DNA of 64,000 bases from Neobacillus vireti (GTDB lineage: Bacteria; Bacillota; Bacilli; Bacillales; Cytobacillaceae), in the NCBI RefSeq assembly GCF_001026695.1, contig NZ_LDNB01000012.1, forward strand, positions 429,378 to 493,377, read 5' to 3'. Shown in pieces: positions 26,703 through 36,459 of this stretch (the stretch's first letter is position 1; every line of letters begins with the position of its first letter). A program made the position numbers and the translations under genes. The notes beneath the pieces were generated by a model that had not been told where the DNA came from, searched no databases, and saw only the letters and a list, made by a program, of their open reading frames with translations.

Positions 26703-27488
26703 ATGTCAGTTTTAAATCATATATTGGAAACATATGCATTATTCTTTGATTGGGATCATTGGGCACAGGTATTAACCGATCCAGTCAGCTGGGGACTAAT
26801 TGGTACCCTGATTATTTTAGAAGGACTGCTTTCGGCTGATAATGCACTGGTATTAGCAGTAATGGTCAAGCACTTGCCGCCTAAAAAGAGGAAAAAAGCT
26901 CTATTTTATGGTTTGCTGGGTGCATACTTCTTCCGATTTCTCGCAATCGGAATCGGAGTTTACCTCATTAAGTTTTGGCTCATTAAAGCACTTGGAGCAG
27001 CATACTTGGCATGGTTATCGATAAAATATTTCATCGATAAGCGTAAAGCGGGCACGGATGACGAGGAAGAAGATGCAAAAGGTATGAACCAAGGAGGTTT
27101 ACTGATTCGTTTATTTGGCACCTTCTGGGGAACGATTGTTGCTGTTGAACTAATGGATATTGCCTTTTCAGTTGACAGTGTTCTTGCCGCTTTTGGTGTC
27201 AGCGACCAAATCTGGGTTTTATTTGTTGGTGGAGTCCTCGGCGTATTAATGATGCGTGGTGTTGCAGGGGTATTTCTTACGTTAATTGATAGAGTCCCTG
27301 AACTTGAAACAACGGCATATATCTTAATACTTATCATTTCCGCAAAGATGTTACTCAGCCTTCCTGCAATCGGTTTTGAATTAGAATCGCTGCATTTCTT
27401 CCTCATTTTACTTGTAACATTTGCGGCAACTTTTATCGTCCACTTTATGAATAAGAAAAAAGAAGGAAGCAAAGAAAATCATTTATAA
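26703..27488 (+). CDS. terC: TerC family integral membrane protein
   Basis: This 261-aa protein has about seven transmembrane helices. Conserved acidic residues in the membrane are visible in ILEGLLSADNALVLAVMVKHLP and VELMDIAFSVDSVLAAFGVS, the TerC signature. B. subtilis YceF is the counterpart. TerC/Alx-like proteins are linked to metal (manganese) homeostasis and metalation of secreted enzymes. In Ter systems TerC forms the membrane part with TerB/TerD-type proteins. AGGAGGAATTCATTTA precedes the ATG. Confidence 0.93.
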   Translation: MSVLNHILETYALFFDWDHWAQVLTDPVSWGLIGTLIILEGLLSADNALVLAVMVKHLPPKKRKKALFYGLLGAYFFRFLAIGIGVYLIKFWLIKALGAAYLAWLSIKYFIDKRKAGTDDEEEDAKGMNQGGLLIRLFGTFWGTIVAVELMDIAFSVDSVLAAFGVSDQIWVLFVGGVLGVLMMRGVAGVFLTLIDRVPELETTAYILILIISAKMLLSLPAIGFELESLHFFLILLVTFAATFIVHFMNKKKEGSKENHL

Positions 27489-27566
27489 AATTTTGTTTTA
27501 AAAGGGGAGCTGACGAAAGTCCGTTTCCTTTCTTTTTTACCCTTTACAGAGGAGAAGAACGAAAAG

Positions 27567-28754
27567 ATGAATTTTTTTACATATTTCTATGAAGAAGATT
27601 TAGCTAAATTTTTCTATCAAAAGCCGCAAGACTTTAATAAATTTTCAAACCGGGAGCTTTTGTCCTACGGATTGGGGGCAACCCTTTATATGCCGGCGAC
27701 CCGGCCGAATATTCATCAGGAAATTCTTTCGAAGAAGCATGAAGGCTTAACATCCCTTGCCATTGACCTGGAAGATGCTGTTGGTGACAACGAAGTTCTG
27801 GGTGCTGAAACACTGCTGATTGATGAACTGGTAAAATTATCAGGAGAATTGAACAAGGGATTTTTAGGTATTGAAGATTTGCCATTAATGTTTGTCCGTA
27901 TCCGTAGCCTTGAGCAATTTAAACGGATAATCGAACAATTAGGAGATGCGACAAAGCTTCTTACTGGGGTGGTGCTTCCTAAGTTTACGGAAGGTATTGG
28001 GGAAGAGATGCTGCACGAGGTTTTGCGGATTCATTCGGAGCAGCATCCTTTTTATGCGATGCCGATCCTGGAGACAGCTAAGGTTATTCAAAAAGAAACA
28101 AGAATGGAAGAATTAATGAATATAAAGCATCTTCTTGATCGTTACAAGGAAAATATTTTAAATGTGCGGATTGGGGCAACAGACTTTTGTGGCTTATATG
28201 GGATTCGCAGGAGTGCGGATACGACGGTTTATGATATTGCGGTTTTAAGAGATTGCATTTCCGACATTGTTAATGTCTTTCAACGGTTTGATAGTCCATA
28301 TGTGGTTTCCGGACCCGTTTGGGAATACTTTTCAGCGAAAAAGAGGATGTTGAAGCCTCAGCTTCGGCAAACACCGTTTCGTGAACGGTACGGGGTTGAG
28401 GGATTAAAATGGAGGACCAAATTGATAGATGAAAACGTAGATGGGTTGATTCAGGAAATACTGATGGATATTGCAAACGGTTTAACTGGGAAAACGATTA
28501 TCCATCCCTCCCATATAAAAATCGTGCAGGCACTCAATGTCGTTTCCTATGAGGAATATATCGATGCCAGTAATATCATAAATGCCGCCAATGGAAATAT
28601 TGGCGTAATGAAAAGTGATTTTGCGAATAAAATGAACGAAATCAAGCCGCATTATTATTGGGCCAAGAGAATAATCTTAAAATCAAAGCTTTACGGGGTG
28701 CTGCATGAAGAATTCACAAACATTGACCTTATCAAACAAGAAGTATACGTATAA
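27567..28754 (+). CDS. HpcH/HpaI-CitE-like C-C bond lyase of the Ter biosynthetic module
   Basis: This 395-aa TIM-barrel protein resembles citrate lyase beta/malyl-CoA lyase. Visible are LYMPATRPNIHQEI, LAIDLEDAVGDNE, LFVRIRS-like MFVRIRS, VLPKF, PILETA and IGATDFCGLYGIRR. The 'DLEDAV' and 'R' residues that bind Mg and acid substrates are present. In Ter islands such a lyase travels with PRTase, StiP and HAD genes, thought to make a nucleoside-like metabolite (published genome-context inference). GAGGAGAAG precedes the ATG, and it overlaps the next gene by 50 nt. Confidence 0.87.
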   Translation: MNFFTYFYEEDLAKFFYQKPQDFNKFSNRELLSYGLGATLYMPATRPNIHQEILSKKHEGLTSLAIDLEDAVGDNEVLGAETLLIDELVKLSGELNKGFLGIEDLPLMFVRIRSLEQFKRIIEQLGDATKLLTGVVLPKFTEGIGEEMLHEVLRIHSEQHPFYAMPILETAKVIQKETRMEELMNIKHLLDRYKENILNVRIGATDFCGLYGIRRSADTTVYDIAVLRDCISDIVNVFQRFDSPYVVSGPVWEYFSAKKRMLKPQLRQTPFRERYGVEGLKWRTKLIDENVDGLIQEILMDIANGLTGKTIIHPSHIKIVQALNVVSYEEYIDASNIINAANGNIGVMKSDFANKMNEIKPHYYWAKRIILKSKLYGVLHEEFTNIDLIKQEVYV

Positions 28755-30060
28755 TATCCTTGATTCGATTGAAACGGAGCTTGAGATAGCTGCAAATCCG
28801 TATCATCTGCCTATTGAAGAGTTGTTTACAATGGCGGCTCGCATTAATAAGAAGCGCTCGTTTTTGTTTGTCAGTAAAGTGCTTGGAAAACATTTGCCGA
28901 TTAATCCAAATAAAGGGCTGTTAACAGGGGCATTATTGGCCGCTAGATTTTTAGAATCAGTAAAGGGCATAGAGTGTGAAAAAAAGGAGAGCCTGCTGTC
29001 TTCATTTACAAACGGTGAAGCCTGCGATAGTTTTTCCTTTATTCCGAAAGATGTCCATCCTGTTATCATTGGTTTTGCTGAAACGGCAACCGCCCTTGGC
29101 CATGCCTTCTTTGATTGCTTTCAAGCTGCTGCCTATTTTCATACAACTAGAGAAGAGCTCATAAATGGAAAACCCGTGATTACTTTTGAAGAAGAGCATT
29201 CTCACGCGACCTCGCATCGCTGTTATATTCCACTGGAAATACTTGATAATGACCGAGAAATCATTATTGTTGACGATGAAATGACAACAGGAAAATCAGC
29301 GATAAATATTATCCAGTCCATTCATGCCAAATTTCCAAGGCGCGTTTATACGGTAGTAAGCATTTTGGATTGGCGTTCTGAAGAAAATCAAGCTGAATTC
29401 TCCCGCCTTGAGGAAGCTCTTGGAATAAAAATTCATGTAGTAAGTCTTTTATCTGGCCAGGTGCACGTGAAGCAGCTGAAAGAAATTGAGAATCCGACGA
29501 AAAGAGCTGAATGGAACGAGAGTAAGGAGTCGTCAGTTGAATTACTGCAGCTGGCTGATTTTTTTACAGCGACCCCGGGCGCATCTATTAATCCGTTAAA
29601 CAAGGCAGCGTATATCAAAGAGACGGGACGGTTTGGTCTAAGAAGTCATGAAAACATCGCCCTTGATGATAAGGTTTCTGCAGCAGCTTTCGTTTTAAAA
29701 CAAAGCAGAACGGGTGGAAAAACCCTGTGTCTTGGAACAGGGGAATTTATGTACCTTCCAATGAGATTAGCCGCTCAGATGGGCAGCGGGATTTACTATC
29801 AATCAACAACGAGAAGCCCAATATATGTTGAAAACAAAGAAGGATATGGTGCGCGGTTTGGGGGGGCCTTTCCAAATCCAGAGGATCCGGTGATCACACA
29901 CTTTGTTTATAATATCCCCCCAGGTCATTACGATGAAATATTTGTCTTTTTCGAAAGAGAAGTAGATTATGAGAATATGCAGCCATTGCTAAAGGAACTA
30001 GAAAAATTTGAAATTAGGTCGATAAAGCTCGTCTATTTTTCAAAAGTCAGAGGTGAATAA
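28705..30060 (+). CDS. Phosphoribosyltransferase with C-terminal TRSP domain
   Basis: This 451-aa protein has a PRTase domain with the PRPP-binding loop IIIVDDEMTTGKSAINI (about residue 190). After a linker comes a C-terminal TRSP-type region containing YYQSTTRSPIYV and GHYDEIFVFFE. This PRTase_2-TRSP architecture is, to my knowledge, confined to Ter-associated biosynthetic clusters. The start at 28705 lies inside the end of the lyase gene with ACGGGGTGCTGC as a modest ribosome binding site. Substrate is unknown. Confidence 0.87.
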   Translation: MKNSQTLTLSNKKYTYNILDSIETELEIAANPYHLPIEELFTMAARINKKRSFLFVSKVLGKHLPINPNKGLLTGALLAARFLESVKGIECEKKESLLSSFTNGEACDSFSFIPKDVHPVIIGFAETATALGHAFFDCFQAAAYFHTTREELINGKPVITFEEEHSHATSHRCYIPLEILDNDREIIIVDDEMTTGKSAINIIQSIHAKFPRRVYTVVSILDWRSEENQAEFSRLEEALGIKIHVVSLLSGQVHVKQLKEIENPTKRAEWNESKESSVELLQLADFFTATPGASINPLNKAAYIKETGRFGLRSHENIALDDKVSAAAFVLKQSRTGGKTLCLGTGEFMYLPMRLAAQMGSGIYYQSTTRSPIYVENKEGYGARFGGAFPNPEDPVITHFVYNIPPGHYDEIFVFFEREVDYENMQPLLKELEKFEIRSIKLVYFSKVRGE

Positions 30061-30061
30061 C

Positions 30062-31183
30062 TTGCAAAATACAATCAACAAACCTGCGAATATTGGAACG
30101 TACCATGAGAGTGACGTGCTTTTTCTATTAAAGGATTTAAGTGATATTCAGCTGGAAGATTCCGCTGTTAATCGGGAATTACAAATCCAATCTGGCGGTC
30201 ATTATAGTGAATCCTTGCCGATTGAGTATCAGCCTCCAAAAGAGTATGTCGATTTATTTTGGAAAACATTGATGGAGTACAAACAAAAAGTGGCGGTATG
30301 TGTAGGAATTGTGGCCGAACAAATCTATCAATTAAAAGGGAAAAATGCAATTCTTGTTTCCCTTGCCCGTGCCGGGACGCCTGTAGGAATCTTGATTAAG
30401 AGATACTTAAAAATGCGCTACAATGTGTCATTGCCGCATTATAGTATTTCCATCATTCGCGACAGGGGAATTGACGAAAACGCGCTACACTATATTATTG
30501 ACAAGCATCCAAATGGAACTATTCAATTTGTCGATGGCTGGACAGGAAAAGGGGCCATTTCGATTGAGTTAACAAATGCCTGCCAGGATTTTGAACAAAA
30601 ATATCAGATTAAACTTGATGATACGCTCGCTGTCATTGCCGATCCAGGCTACTGTACGACCCTTTACGGAACAAGGGAAGACTTTTTAATCCCAAGTGCT
30701 TGTTTAAACTCGACTGTCTCCGGGCTTGTGAGCCGGACGGTTTTAAATGATAAATACATCGGCAAGGATGATTTTCACGGGGCTAAATTTTACCGCGATT
30801 TGTTTCCAGACGATGTTTCCAATGAATTCATTGATATGATTTCTTGTGAGTTTCCCTTTATTGCTGAGGAGGCTGCGGAAATAGCTTCGCAAATGAGCCA
30901 AGAGAAAATCGAAACAGGTTTTTTAGGAATGGAAGATGTAAAGAGAATCCAAGCTGAATTCGCGATTGAAAGCACACACTTTATCAAGCCTGGCGTCGGA
31001 GAGACGACTAGGGTTCTTCTCCGCCGGGTTCCGTGGAAGATATTAATGCGGGACCCATCAAGCCCTTTTGTCAAACACATCCTTATGCTGGCCGAAGAAA
31101 AAGGGGTTGAAGTGATTCCTTATCCTAATTTGAACTATTTGTGCTGCGGCTTAATCAAATCGGTGAAGGAGAAGCAAGAATGA
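30062..31183 (+). CDS. StiP-family protein (PRTase-like/cysteine protease, PELOTA-like C-terminus)
   Basis: This 373-aa protein reads SGGHYSESLPIEYQPPKEY, ILVSLARAGTPVGILIKRYL, HYSISIIRDRGID and FVDGWTGKGAIS, the hallmarks of the family annotated 'cysteine protease StiP'. The C-terminal third (ETTRVLLRRVPWKILM...ILMLAEEKGVEVIPYPNLNYLCCGLIK) resembles the PELOTA RNA-binding domain fused to it. TTG 30062 has AGAGGTG 6 nt upstream, just after the PRTase stop. Protease versus transferase activity is unresolved for the family. Confidence 0.85.
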   Translation: MQNTINKPANIGTYHESDVLFLLKDLSDIQLEDSAVNRELQIQSGGHYSESLPIEYQPPKEYVDLFWKTLMEYKQKVAVCVGIVAEQIYQLKGKNAILVSLARAGTPVGILIKRYLKMRYNVSLPHYSISIIRDRGIDENALHYIIDKHPNGTIQFVDGWTGKGAISIELTNACQDFEQKYQIKLDDTLAVIADPGYCTTLYGTREDFLIPSACLNSTVSGLVSRTVLNDKYIGKDDFHGAKFYRDLFPDDVSNEFIDMISCEFPFIAEEAAEIASQMSQEKIETGFLGMEDVKRIQAEFAIESTHFIKPGVGETTRVLLRRVPWKILMRDPSSPFVKHILMLAEEKGVEVIPYPNLNYLCCGLIKSVKEKQE

Positions 31184-31989
31184 TTTTTGCATCTGACCTT
31201 GACCGCACATTAATGTATTCGAAACGGGCAATCCAAGAGCTTGGTAATGCTGGGGGTGCTGAGCTGAAACCCGTTGAGAAAAAAGATAACAACTGGGTTG
31301 CTTATATGACAGAAGCCTCTTTCATCGCGTTAGAAGAACTGGCCCGGCAAAGTTTATTTGTCCCCGTTACAACGAGAACAACCGAGCAATTTAAGCGATT
31401 CGTGATTTTCGCTCACGACATTCCGATTAAATATGCAATTACTTCAAATGGAGCTGTTATTCTCAATCAAGGTGTGCCAATGGAAGAATGGACGGAGCAT
31501 ATTTTTGCCCGTTTGCATACTGAGTCGGTCCAACAAGATGAATTACTAGCGATTATACAAAGAGAAGGATTTCATTTTGATGGGCAAAAGAAGCAGGCAG
31601 AGAAGCTGTTTTTTTATTATATCTTAAATAGTCAGCCTTCTCTGTTTGATAGGAAAGTCCTCAATGAATTAGTGTTAAAATATGGCTGGAGGATTTCCTT
31701 GCAAGGAAGGAAGCTGTACTTTATCCCGCGAGCAATCAGTAAAGGAGATGCCCTTGAATTTATTTGTAAGCTTGAGGGGACGAAGGCGATAGCGGGAGCA
31801 GGCGACTCCATCCTTGATTGGGACTTCCTGCAGAACTGCCAATATCGTTTTGTGCCAAGACATGGCGAACTAACGAATTTGGAAAATACAAATGGCCTTA
31901 CATTTACGCTGAATAAGGGTGTGGATGCAGGTGAAGAAATTCTTCACCAGTTTTTAAAATTGATTCCCATAAAATCTAGTTCTTTTTAA
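31180..31989 (+). CDS. HAD family hydrolase of the Ter module
   Basis: This 269-aa protein has the HAD nucleophile motif FASDLDRTLMYSKRA, motif II in VPVTTRTTEQFKRF, the Lys of motif III in ISKGDALEFICK, and motif IV GAGDSILDWDFL. This is the Cof/sucrose-phosphatase-like type. It probably dephosphorylates the product of the upstream PRTase (inference). ATG 31180 overlaps the StiP stop (ATGA) with AAGGAG 7 nt upstream. Its last 14 bp overlap a convergent membrane-protein gene. Confidence 0.9.
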   Translation: MIFASDLDRTLMYSKRAIQELGNAGGAELKPVEKKDNNWVAYMTEASFIALEELARQSLFVPVTTRTTEQFKRFVIFAHDIPIKYAITSNGAVILNQGVPMEEWTEHIFARLHTESVQQDELLAIIQREGFHFDGQKKQAEKLFFYYILNSQPSLFDRKVLNELVLKYGWRISLQGRKLYFIPRAISKGDALEFICKLEGTKAIAGAGDSILDWDFLQNCQYRFVPRHGELTNLENTNGLTFTLNKGVDAGEEILHQFLKLIPIKSSSF

Positions 31990-32221
31990 CCAACCGGTTG
32001 AACACAAAAAAATATAGGCTGAAAAAAGCTGCGAAGCTGACAAAAAAGAATAGAATTGAAACGGATATTGATTGCAGCACTGGGGAGAGCAGCAGCGTGA
32101 AAACTAAACTGATTACAAAAAGATCAAGATAAATAAACGCATCAGAGGTCATAATTTCCAATAAGGAATTTATTTCCTTATCAATGAGCTCCATCTTCGG
32201 GCGCTTATATAAAAATCTCAT
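31976..32221 (-). CDS. Small two-helix membrane protein, uncharacterised
   Basis: This 81-aa protein has a charged N-terminus (MRFLYKRPKMELIDKEIN) and two hydrophobic helices (about 29-50 and 52-74), ending in basic residues. AGGTGA lies 6 nt before the ATG, supporting real expression. It is the only minus-strand gene inside the Ter island and separates the two Ter operons. It may be unrelated cargo or a small membrane partner. I do not recognise the family. Confidence 0.65.
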   Translation of the reverse strand: MRFLYKRPKMELIDKEINSLLEIMTSDAFIYLDLFVISLVFTLLLSPVLQSISVSILFFFVSFAAFFSLYFFVFNRLVKKN

Positions 32222-32306
32222 TCAAGTCACCTACTTTAGTTTGGATACTCCATTAGTATGTAAGGACAAGGAGAAAGGTGAAAAATGATCAAATAACCTA
32301 AAATAA

Positions 32307-32332
32307 CGAAACATTTTTAGCTGACTTTCGTA
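32307..32332 (+). promoter_or_regulatory. Second sigma-W-like (ECF) promoter, Ter operon 2
   Basis: CGAAAC (32307-32312), 16 bp, then CGTA (32329-32332), matches the sigma-W consensus apart from the first base of the -35. It lies about 100 bp before yceG, so operon 2 has a longer leader. A TATGAT hexamer near 32363 could add a housekeeping promoter. Confidence 0.72.
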
Positions 32333-32442
32333 TAAACAAATGAACACTTTTGGTAACTGTGATATGATGATAAGGTACCTTTACATAATTTAACTAACAG
32401 TCTTGAAAATAAGCTTTCGCTTTCAGAGGGAAGGGATTATGA

Positions 32443-34086
32443 ATGTATCCACCATTAAATCAATTGAGCGTCCGTCCTGTAGGGGCCCTTTCCAATGAAA
32501 ACTGGTCTGGTATGCTGAAAAAGCCATTGCCAGAACGGCCAAATTATTCGCTGGAAAATGGAACCATTCAGATTGGGCAAGTACTGGGGAAGTTTTTGGG
32601 AATACCGATTGATACGGACGATTATTATAACCAGCTTTATGATTATGTTAATAATACGGCAGAATGGAATCTGCATTTGCTAAGTGAGGAGTCACTTGAT
32701 AAAACTATCAACAACGCCCACTTTCAAGCAATTCAAAAAGTATTTAACATTAATCAAGAACAGAAGCTGTCGATTAACCGTTTTACTGCTTTTCTTGACG
32801 GGGAGCAGCTTTTGTTAAAGTCAAGTGTACCTGTAATCCATCGTAAATTAAGAGAAGCGATGATTGCAACGCTTGAATTGTACACAAAAATCGAAACTGA
32901 CGGGTTGAAAAACCAAGAGCTGAGAAGAGTTCTCGTTGATCTTGTTAAGTGGTCCATCAACCATTTGCAGCCACAATTGGAGACGGCTGACCCGCAAAAA
33001 GCGATGCCGAAATTTTTGTGGTACGGTGACTTTAAGAAGAGCCATCAATATTTTTTATTTTATTTAAGCAAGCTTGGCTGCGATATTGTTATTTTTCATC
33101 CCGAAGGTAAGGATATTTTAGCAGGAATAATTGATGAGCCCGTTTTCACGCATCGATTCCAAAATAACCTGCCTGCGGAACCGTTTCCTACTGAAAAACG
33201 GACCAGGAAAACAACGGTTGCTTACCGGGCATCAAAAGAGATTGAAACAATATTAAACCAAGAAGGTTCCGGCCTTTATAAACCTTGGCAATTAAGGGAT
33301 TACACGCCTTCTTCAATTACGTTAAAAACAACATATGATGAACTGTTTATTCTTTGTAAAGAAATAGCGATGATTCGACCTGATTTCGAAGTGAGGAATG
33401 GGGAAGTTAAAATTCCTACGATTTTCGCTAAAGTACAAGGGGTAAGCAGGAATCGAAAAGAATACTGGGAACGGCTGCAAGCGCTTAGCCAATTAGAGCA
33501 TAGTTTACTGATTCGTAAACTCCCTCTGACAATCGCAAGCACGAGCGATTTCCGCTTTCATTATCGCAATGCACTGGGCAGAGATGGTTTAATTGTCCCT
33601 GAAAATATGATGCGGTCGCACTACTGGCCCTATTCATTTTTATCAGCTGGCCTGCAAAAAGGAATTGCCAATGCCGTTAGAAGCATCTGCGAGAAACCAG
33701 GACTAAAGCCTTTACCGAATGAAAGTCTAGAAGATGTGAAAATGTATCTTTTTACCCAGGCAATGTTTATGCAAAAAAATATTATTCAATTGCTAGAACG
33801 ATTTGACTATTCGCAGCATGTCCCGAAAGTAATTATTTACAATAATGAATTATCGGGGATGCTTTCGAGATCGGATGCGGCGCTGCTGCTGCTGCTAAAT
33901 CAGTTCGGTATTGATATCGTACTTTACAATCCGCCAGGTCATAATGATATCGAAAATTACCTCGATGACCAATTATATGATAAACATTGGCTTGATGATA
34001 TAGTATTTGAATTGGAATTTAAAGAGCCCTCTCTTTTCAAAAAAGGGCTTTTTCAAGGAATCTTAAAAAATTTAAGGGGAGATTAA
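32443..34086 (+). CDS. yceG: YceG family protein
   Basis: This 547-aa cytoplasmic protein matches B. subtilis YceG (537 aa) in length, in position before telA, and in overall composition. Two similar halves can be seen by eye, each with a KxIIxxxx-aromatic core: 'FLFYLSKLGCDIVIFHPEGKD' and 'LLLLNQFGIDIVLYNPPGHND'. This suggests an internal duplication. No catalytic motif is recognised. The family occurs only in Ter/Yce stress clusters; function unknown. GAAGGGATT precedes the ATG. Confidence 0.88.
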   Translation: MYPPLNQLSVRPVGALSNENWSGMLKKPLPERPNYSLENGTIQIGQVLGKFLGIPIDTDDYYNQLYDYVNNTAEWNLHLLSEESLDKTINNAHFQAIQKVFNINQEQKLSINRFTAFLDGEQLLLKSSVPVIHRKLREAMIATLELYTKIETDGLKNQELRRVLVDLVKWSINHLQPQLETADPQKAMPKFLWYGDFKKSHQYFLFYLSKLGCDIVIFHPEGKDILAGIIDEPVFTHRFQNNLPAEPFPTEKRTRKTTVAYRASKEIETILNQEGSGLYKPWQLRDYTPSSITLKTTYDELFILCKEIAMIRPDFEVRNGEVKIPTIFAKVQGVSRNRKEYWERLQALSQLEHSLLIRKLPLTIASTSDFRFHYRNALGRDGLIVPENMMRSHYWPYSFLSAGLQKGIANAVRSICEKPGLKPLPNESLEDVKMYLFTQAMFMQKNIIQLLERFDYSQHVPKVIIYNNELSGMLSRSDAALLLLLNQFGIDIVLYNPPGHNDIENYLDDQLYDKHWLDDIVFELEFKEPSLFKKGLFQGILKNLRGD

Positions 34087-34089
34087 CAA

Positions 34090-35193
34090 GTGAATCTATC
34101 GCCAAATCCATCAAATGGCTTAACTCCTGCAGCCGTGGACGACAAATTAACGGAGACAAAGGCTTCTGACATCAAGCTTGCTCTTCGCAAGGAACCGGAA
34201 ATTCAAAATTTGGCCCGCACGATTGATGAGCGCGACCAAATTCAAGTATTAGAGTTTGGGAAAGAACCTGCCGTGCAAATATCGCGTTTTTCCGATCAGA
34301 TTTTGAGCAATATGCGGACGACAAAGGTAGAAGATTCGGGTGAACTTCTTAAACACCTTGGCCGAATTATGGATAAATTCGATGCGAAGGATTTCCAGAA
34401 AACCTCCGGCGGCATTTTTGGCAAGCTCTTTAATAAGGGCGAAAAAATGATAGAAAAGCTGTTTGGAAAATACCAAACGATGGGTCAGGAAATTGATAAG
34501 GTATATGTGGAAATTTCTAAATATCAGCATGAAATGGTCGACTCAACAACCATGCTTGAACAAATGTATGAACAAAACTATCAATACTATTTGACGCTGG
34601 AAAAATACATTGTTGCCGGTGAAATCAAGGTCGAGGAGCTAAAAAATACTCAGCTTCCACAGCTTGAGGCACGTACTGCCTCAGGTGATCAGCTAGCATC
34701 GATGCAATTGGATTCATTGAAGAATGCGATAGAGCTGTTAGAACAGCGGATTTATGATTTAGAAATGGCGAAAATGGTTTCCTTGCAGACAGCACCGCAA
34801 ATCCGCCTGCTGCAAAGAGGGAATACAAAGCTAATTGGGAAAATCAATTCCGCTTTTGTTACGACAATTCCAATTTTTAAAAATGGCTTAATTCAAGCCG
34901 TGGCAGCAAAAAGGCAGAAGCTTGTCGCTGATTCGATGAGTGAGCTTGACCGCAGGACAAATGAAATGCTCCTTAAAAATGCTCAAAATATTTCGCAGCA
35001 AAGTACTGATATTGCAAGGCTTGCCGGCGGTCCAAGTATTAAAATCGAGACAATCGAGGAATCTTGGAATATTATCATCAAAGGGATGCAGGAAACACGA
35101 GCAATTGAAGAAGAAAATAAACGGATGAGAATTGAAGGCACAAAACGGTTAGAACAGCTGCAGGATAATTTTAAAAAGCTGAAACAATCATAG
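34090..35193 (+). CDS. telA: Toxic anion resistance protein TelA
   Basis: This 367-aa, almost wholly helical protein is of the TelA/YceH family. It reads LGRIMDKFDAKDF, FGKLFNKGEKMIEKLFGKYQ, and a conserved C-terminal SWNIIIKGMQETRAIEEENKRMR. Family members protect against tellurite and cell-envelope stress by an unknown mechanism. The start is GTG at 34090, 4 bp after yceG with AAGGGGAG upstream; the two are coupled. It is followed by two terD genes, as the B. subtilis yce cluster groups terD-type genes with yceGH. Confidence 0.92.
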   Translation: MNLSPNPSNGLTPAAVDDKLTETKASDIKLALRKEPEIQNLARTIDERDQIQVLEFGKEPAVQISRFSDQILSNMRTTKVEDSGELLKHLGRIMDKFDAKDFQKTSGGIFGKLFNKGEKMIEKLFGKYQTMGQEIDKVYVEISKYQHEMVDSTTMLEQMYEQNYQYYLTLEKYIVAGEIKVEELKNTQLPQLEARTASGDQLASMQLDSLKNAIELLEQRIYDLEMAKMVSLQTAPQIRLLQRGNTKLIGKINSAFVTTIPIFKNGLIQAVAAKRQKLVADSMSELDRRTNEMLLKNAQNISQQSTDIARLAGGPSIKIETIEESWNIIIKGMQETRAIEEENKRMRIEGTKRLEQLQDNFKKLKQS

Positions 35194-35226
35194 TTACTAT
35201 AAAATTTCTTAATTGGGGTGGATGAA

Positions 35227-35838
35227 TTGGCTATTAATTTGCAAAAAGGTCAACGAGTTGATTTAACGAAAAGTAATCCGGGACTATCTAAAATCTTGGT
35301 AGGACTAGGCTGGGATCCGGTCCAAAGCGGTGGCGGCGGCGGTTTCTTTGGCGCACTGTTTGGCGGTGGCAGTGCTCCGAATATTGACTGTGATGCTTCT
35401 GTTATCATGTTAGGAGCAAATGATAAGCTCCAAAACAATAAAGATGTCATTTATTTTGCGAATTTAAGAAGCAATGATGGCAGTGTTCAGCACACTGGAG
35501 ATAATTTGACTGGGGATGGAGACGGCGATGACGAGCAAATCATCGTCGACTTAAGTAAAGTTCCATCAAGAATTCAAAAGCTTGTTTTCGTTGTTAATAT
35601 CTATGATTGTGTAAAAAGAAGACAACATTTCGGCATGATTCAAAATGCGTTTATCAGGATTGTTAATCCTACCAATAACCAAGAGCTGATCCATTATAAT
35701 TTATCAGATAATTATGGCGGGCTAACTTGCCTGGTTGCTGGGGAATTATACCGCCATGGCAATGAGTGGAAGTTCGCTGCCGTAGGTACTGGCACGACAG
35801 CTGGCAGCCTTAGTGAAATTGTTCGTAGTTATAGCTAA
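35227..35838 (+). CDS. TerD family protein with Gly-rich insert (copy 2)
   Basis: This 203-aa TerD-fold protein is diverged from the other two. A Gly-rich insertion (SGGGGGFFGALFGGG, about residues 30-45) replaces the usual [10 protein letters not shown] loop, and CDASVIML follows. The acidic HTGDNLTGDGDGDDEQI loop is kept. B. subtilis YceC has a similar Gly-rich insert, as I recall. The TTG start at 35227 has GGGGTGG 5 nt upstream. One Ca-binding acidic loop is thus changed, hinting at a different binding role. Confidence 0.9.
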   Translation: MAINLQKGQRVDLTKSNPGLSKILVGLGWDPVQSGGGGGFFGALFGGGSAPNIDCDASVIMLGANDKLQNNKDVIYFANLRSNDGSVQHTGDNLTGDGDGDDEQIIVDLSKVPSRIQKLVFVVNIYDCVKRRQHFGMIQNAFIRIVNPTNNQELIHYNLSDNYGGLTCLVAGELYRHGNEWKFAAVGTGTTAGSLSEIVRSYS

Positions 35839-35871
35839 AAAAATATAAAAGTTCTTGATGGGGTGATTAAT

Positions 35872-36450
35872 TTGGGTATTAACTTAGCAAAAGGACAAAG
35901 AGTAGATTTAACCAAAACGAATCCTGGGTTAACAAGGGCAATTATCGGCCTTGGATGGGATACCAACCGCTACAGCGGGGGACATGACTTTGATTTAGAT
36001 GCATCCGCATTTTTAACAGATGCAAACAACAGGGTGATTAATGATTTGGACTTCATTTTTTACAATAACTTAATTCATTCTTCAGGTGCGGTCGAACATA
36101 CAGGGGATAACCGGACGGGCGAAGGTGAGGGTGACGATGAACAAATCAAGATCAATTTCAGTAAGGTTCCGTCCCATGTTCATCGGATTGCTATTACGGT
36201 TACGATTCATGATGCCGAAGCAAGAAGCCAGAACTTTGGTCAAGTCTCAAATGCCTTCGTTCGTTTAGTTGATGAGGAAACAGGCAGCGAGGTTCTAAGA
36301 TATGATCTTGGCGAGGACTTTTCAGTTGAAACCGCTGTAGTGATCTGCGAGCTCTACCGCCATAACGGCGATTGGAAATTCAATGCGATTGGCAGTGGCT
36401 TTGCAGGTGGACTAGCATCCCTTTGCCGTAACTTTGGGTTGCAAGTGTAA
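35872..36450 (+). CDS. TerD family stress protein (copy 3)
   Basis: This 192-aa TerD-fold protein closely resembles copy 1 (shared [38 protein letters not shown] in parts, and [10 protein letters not shown]). It probably arose by duplication. TTG 35872 follows GGGGTGA by 5-6 nt. It is last in the operon, with a terminator at 36460. Confidence 0.92.
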   Translation: MGINLAKGQRVDLTKTNPGLTRAIIGLGWDTNRYSGGHDFDLDASAFLTDANNRVINDLDFIFYNNLIHSSGAVEHTGDNRTGEGEGDDEQIKINFSKVPSHVHRIAITVTIHDAEARSQNFGQVSNAFVRLVDEETGSEVLRYDLGEDFSVETAVVICELYRHNGDWKFNAIGSGFAGGLASLCRNFGLQV

Positions 36451-36459
36451 TTTTTTTCG

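Noticed and set aside
26960..27472. 170-aa minus-strand ORF opposite terC
   Set aside because: Antisense shadow with Ser/Thr/Ile-rich low-complexity composition; terC is clearly coding.
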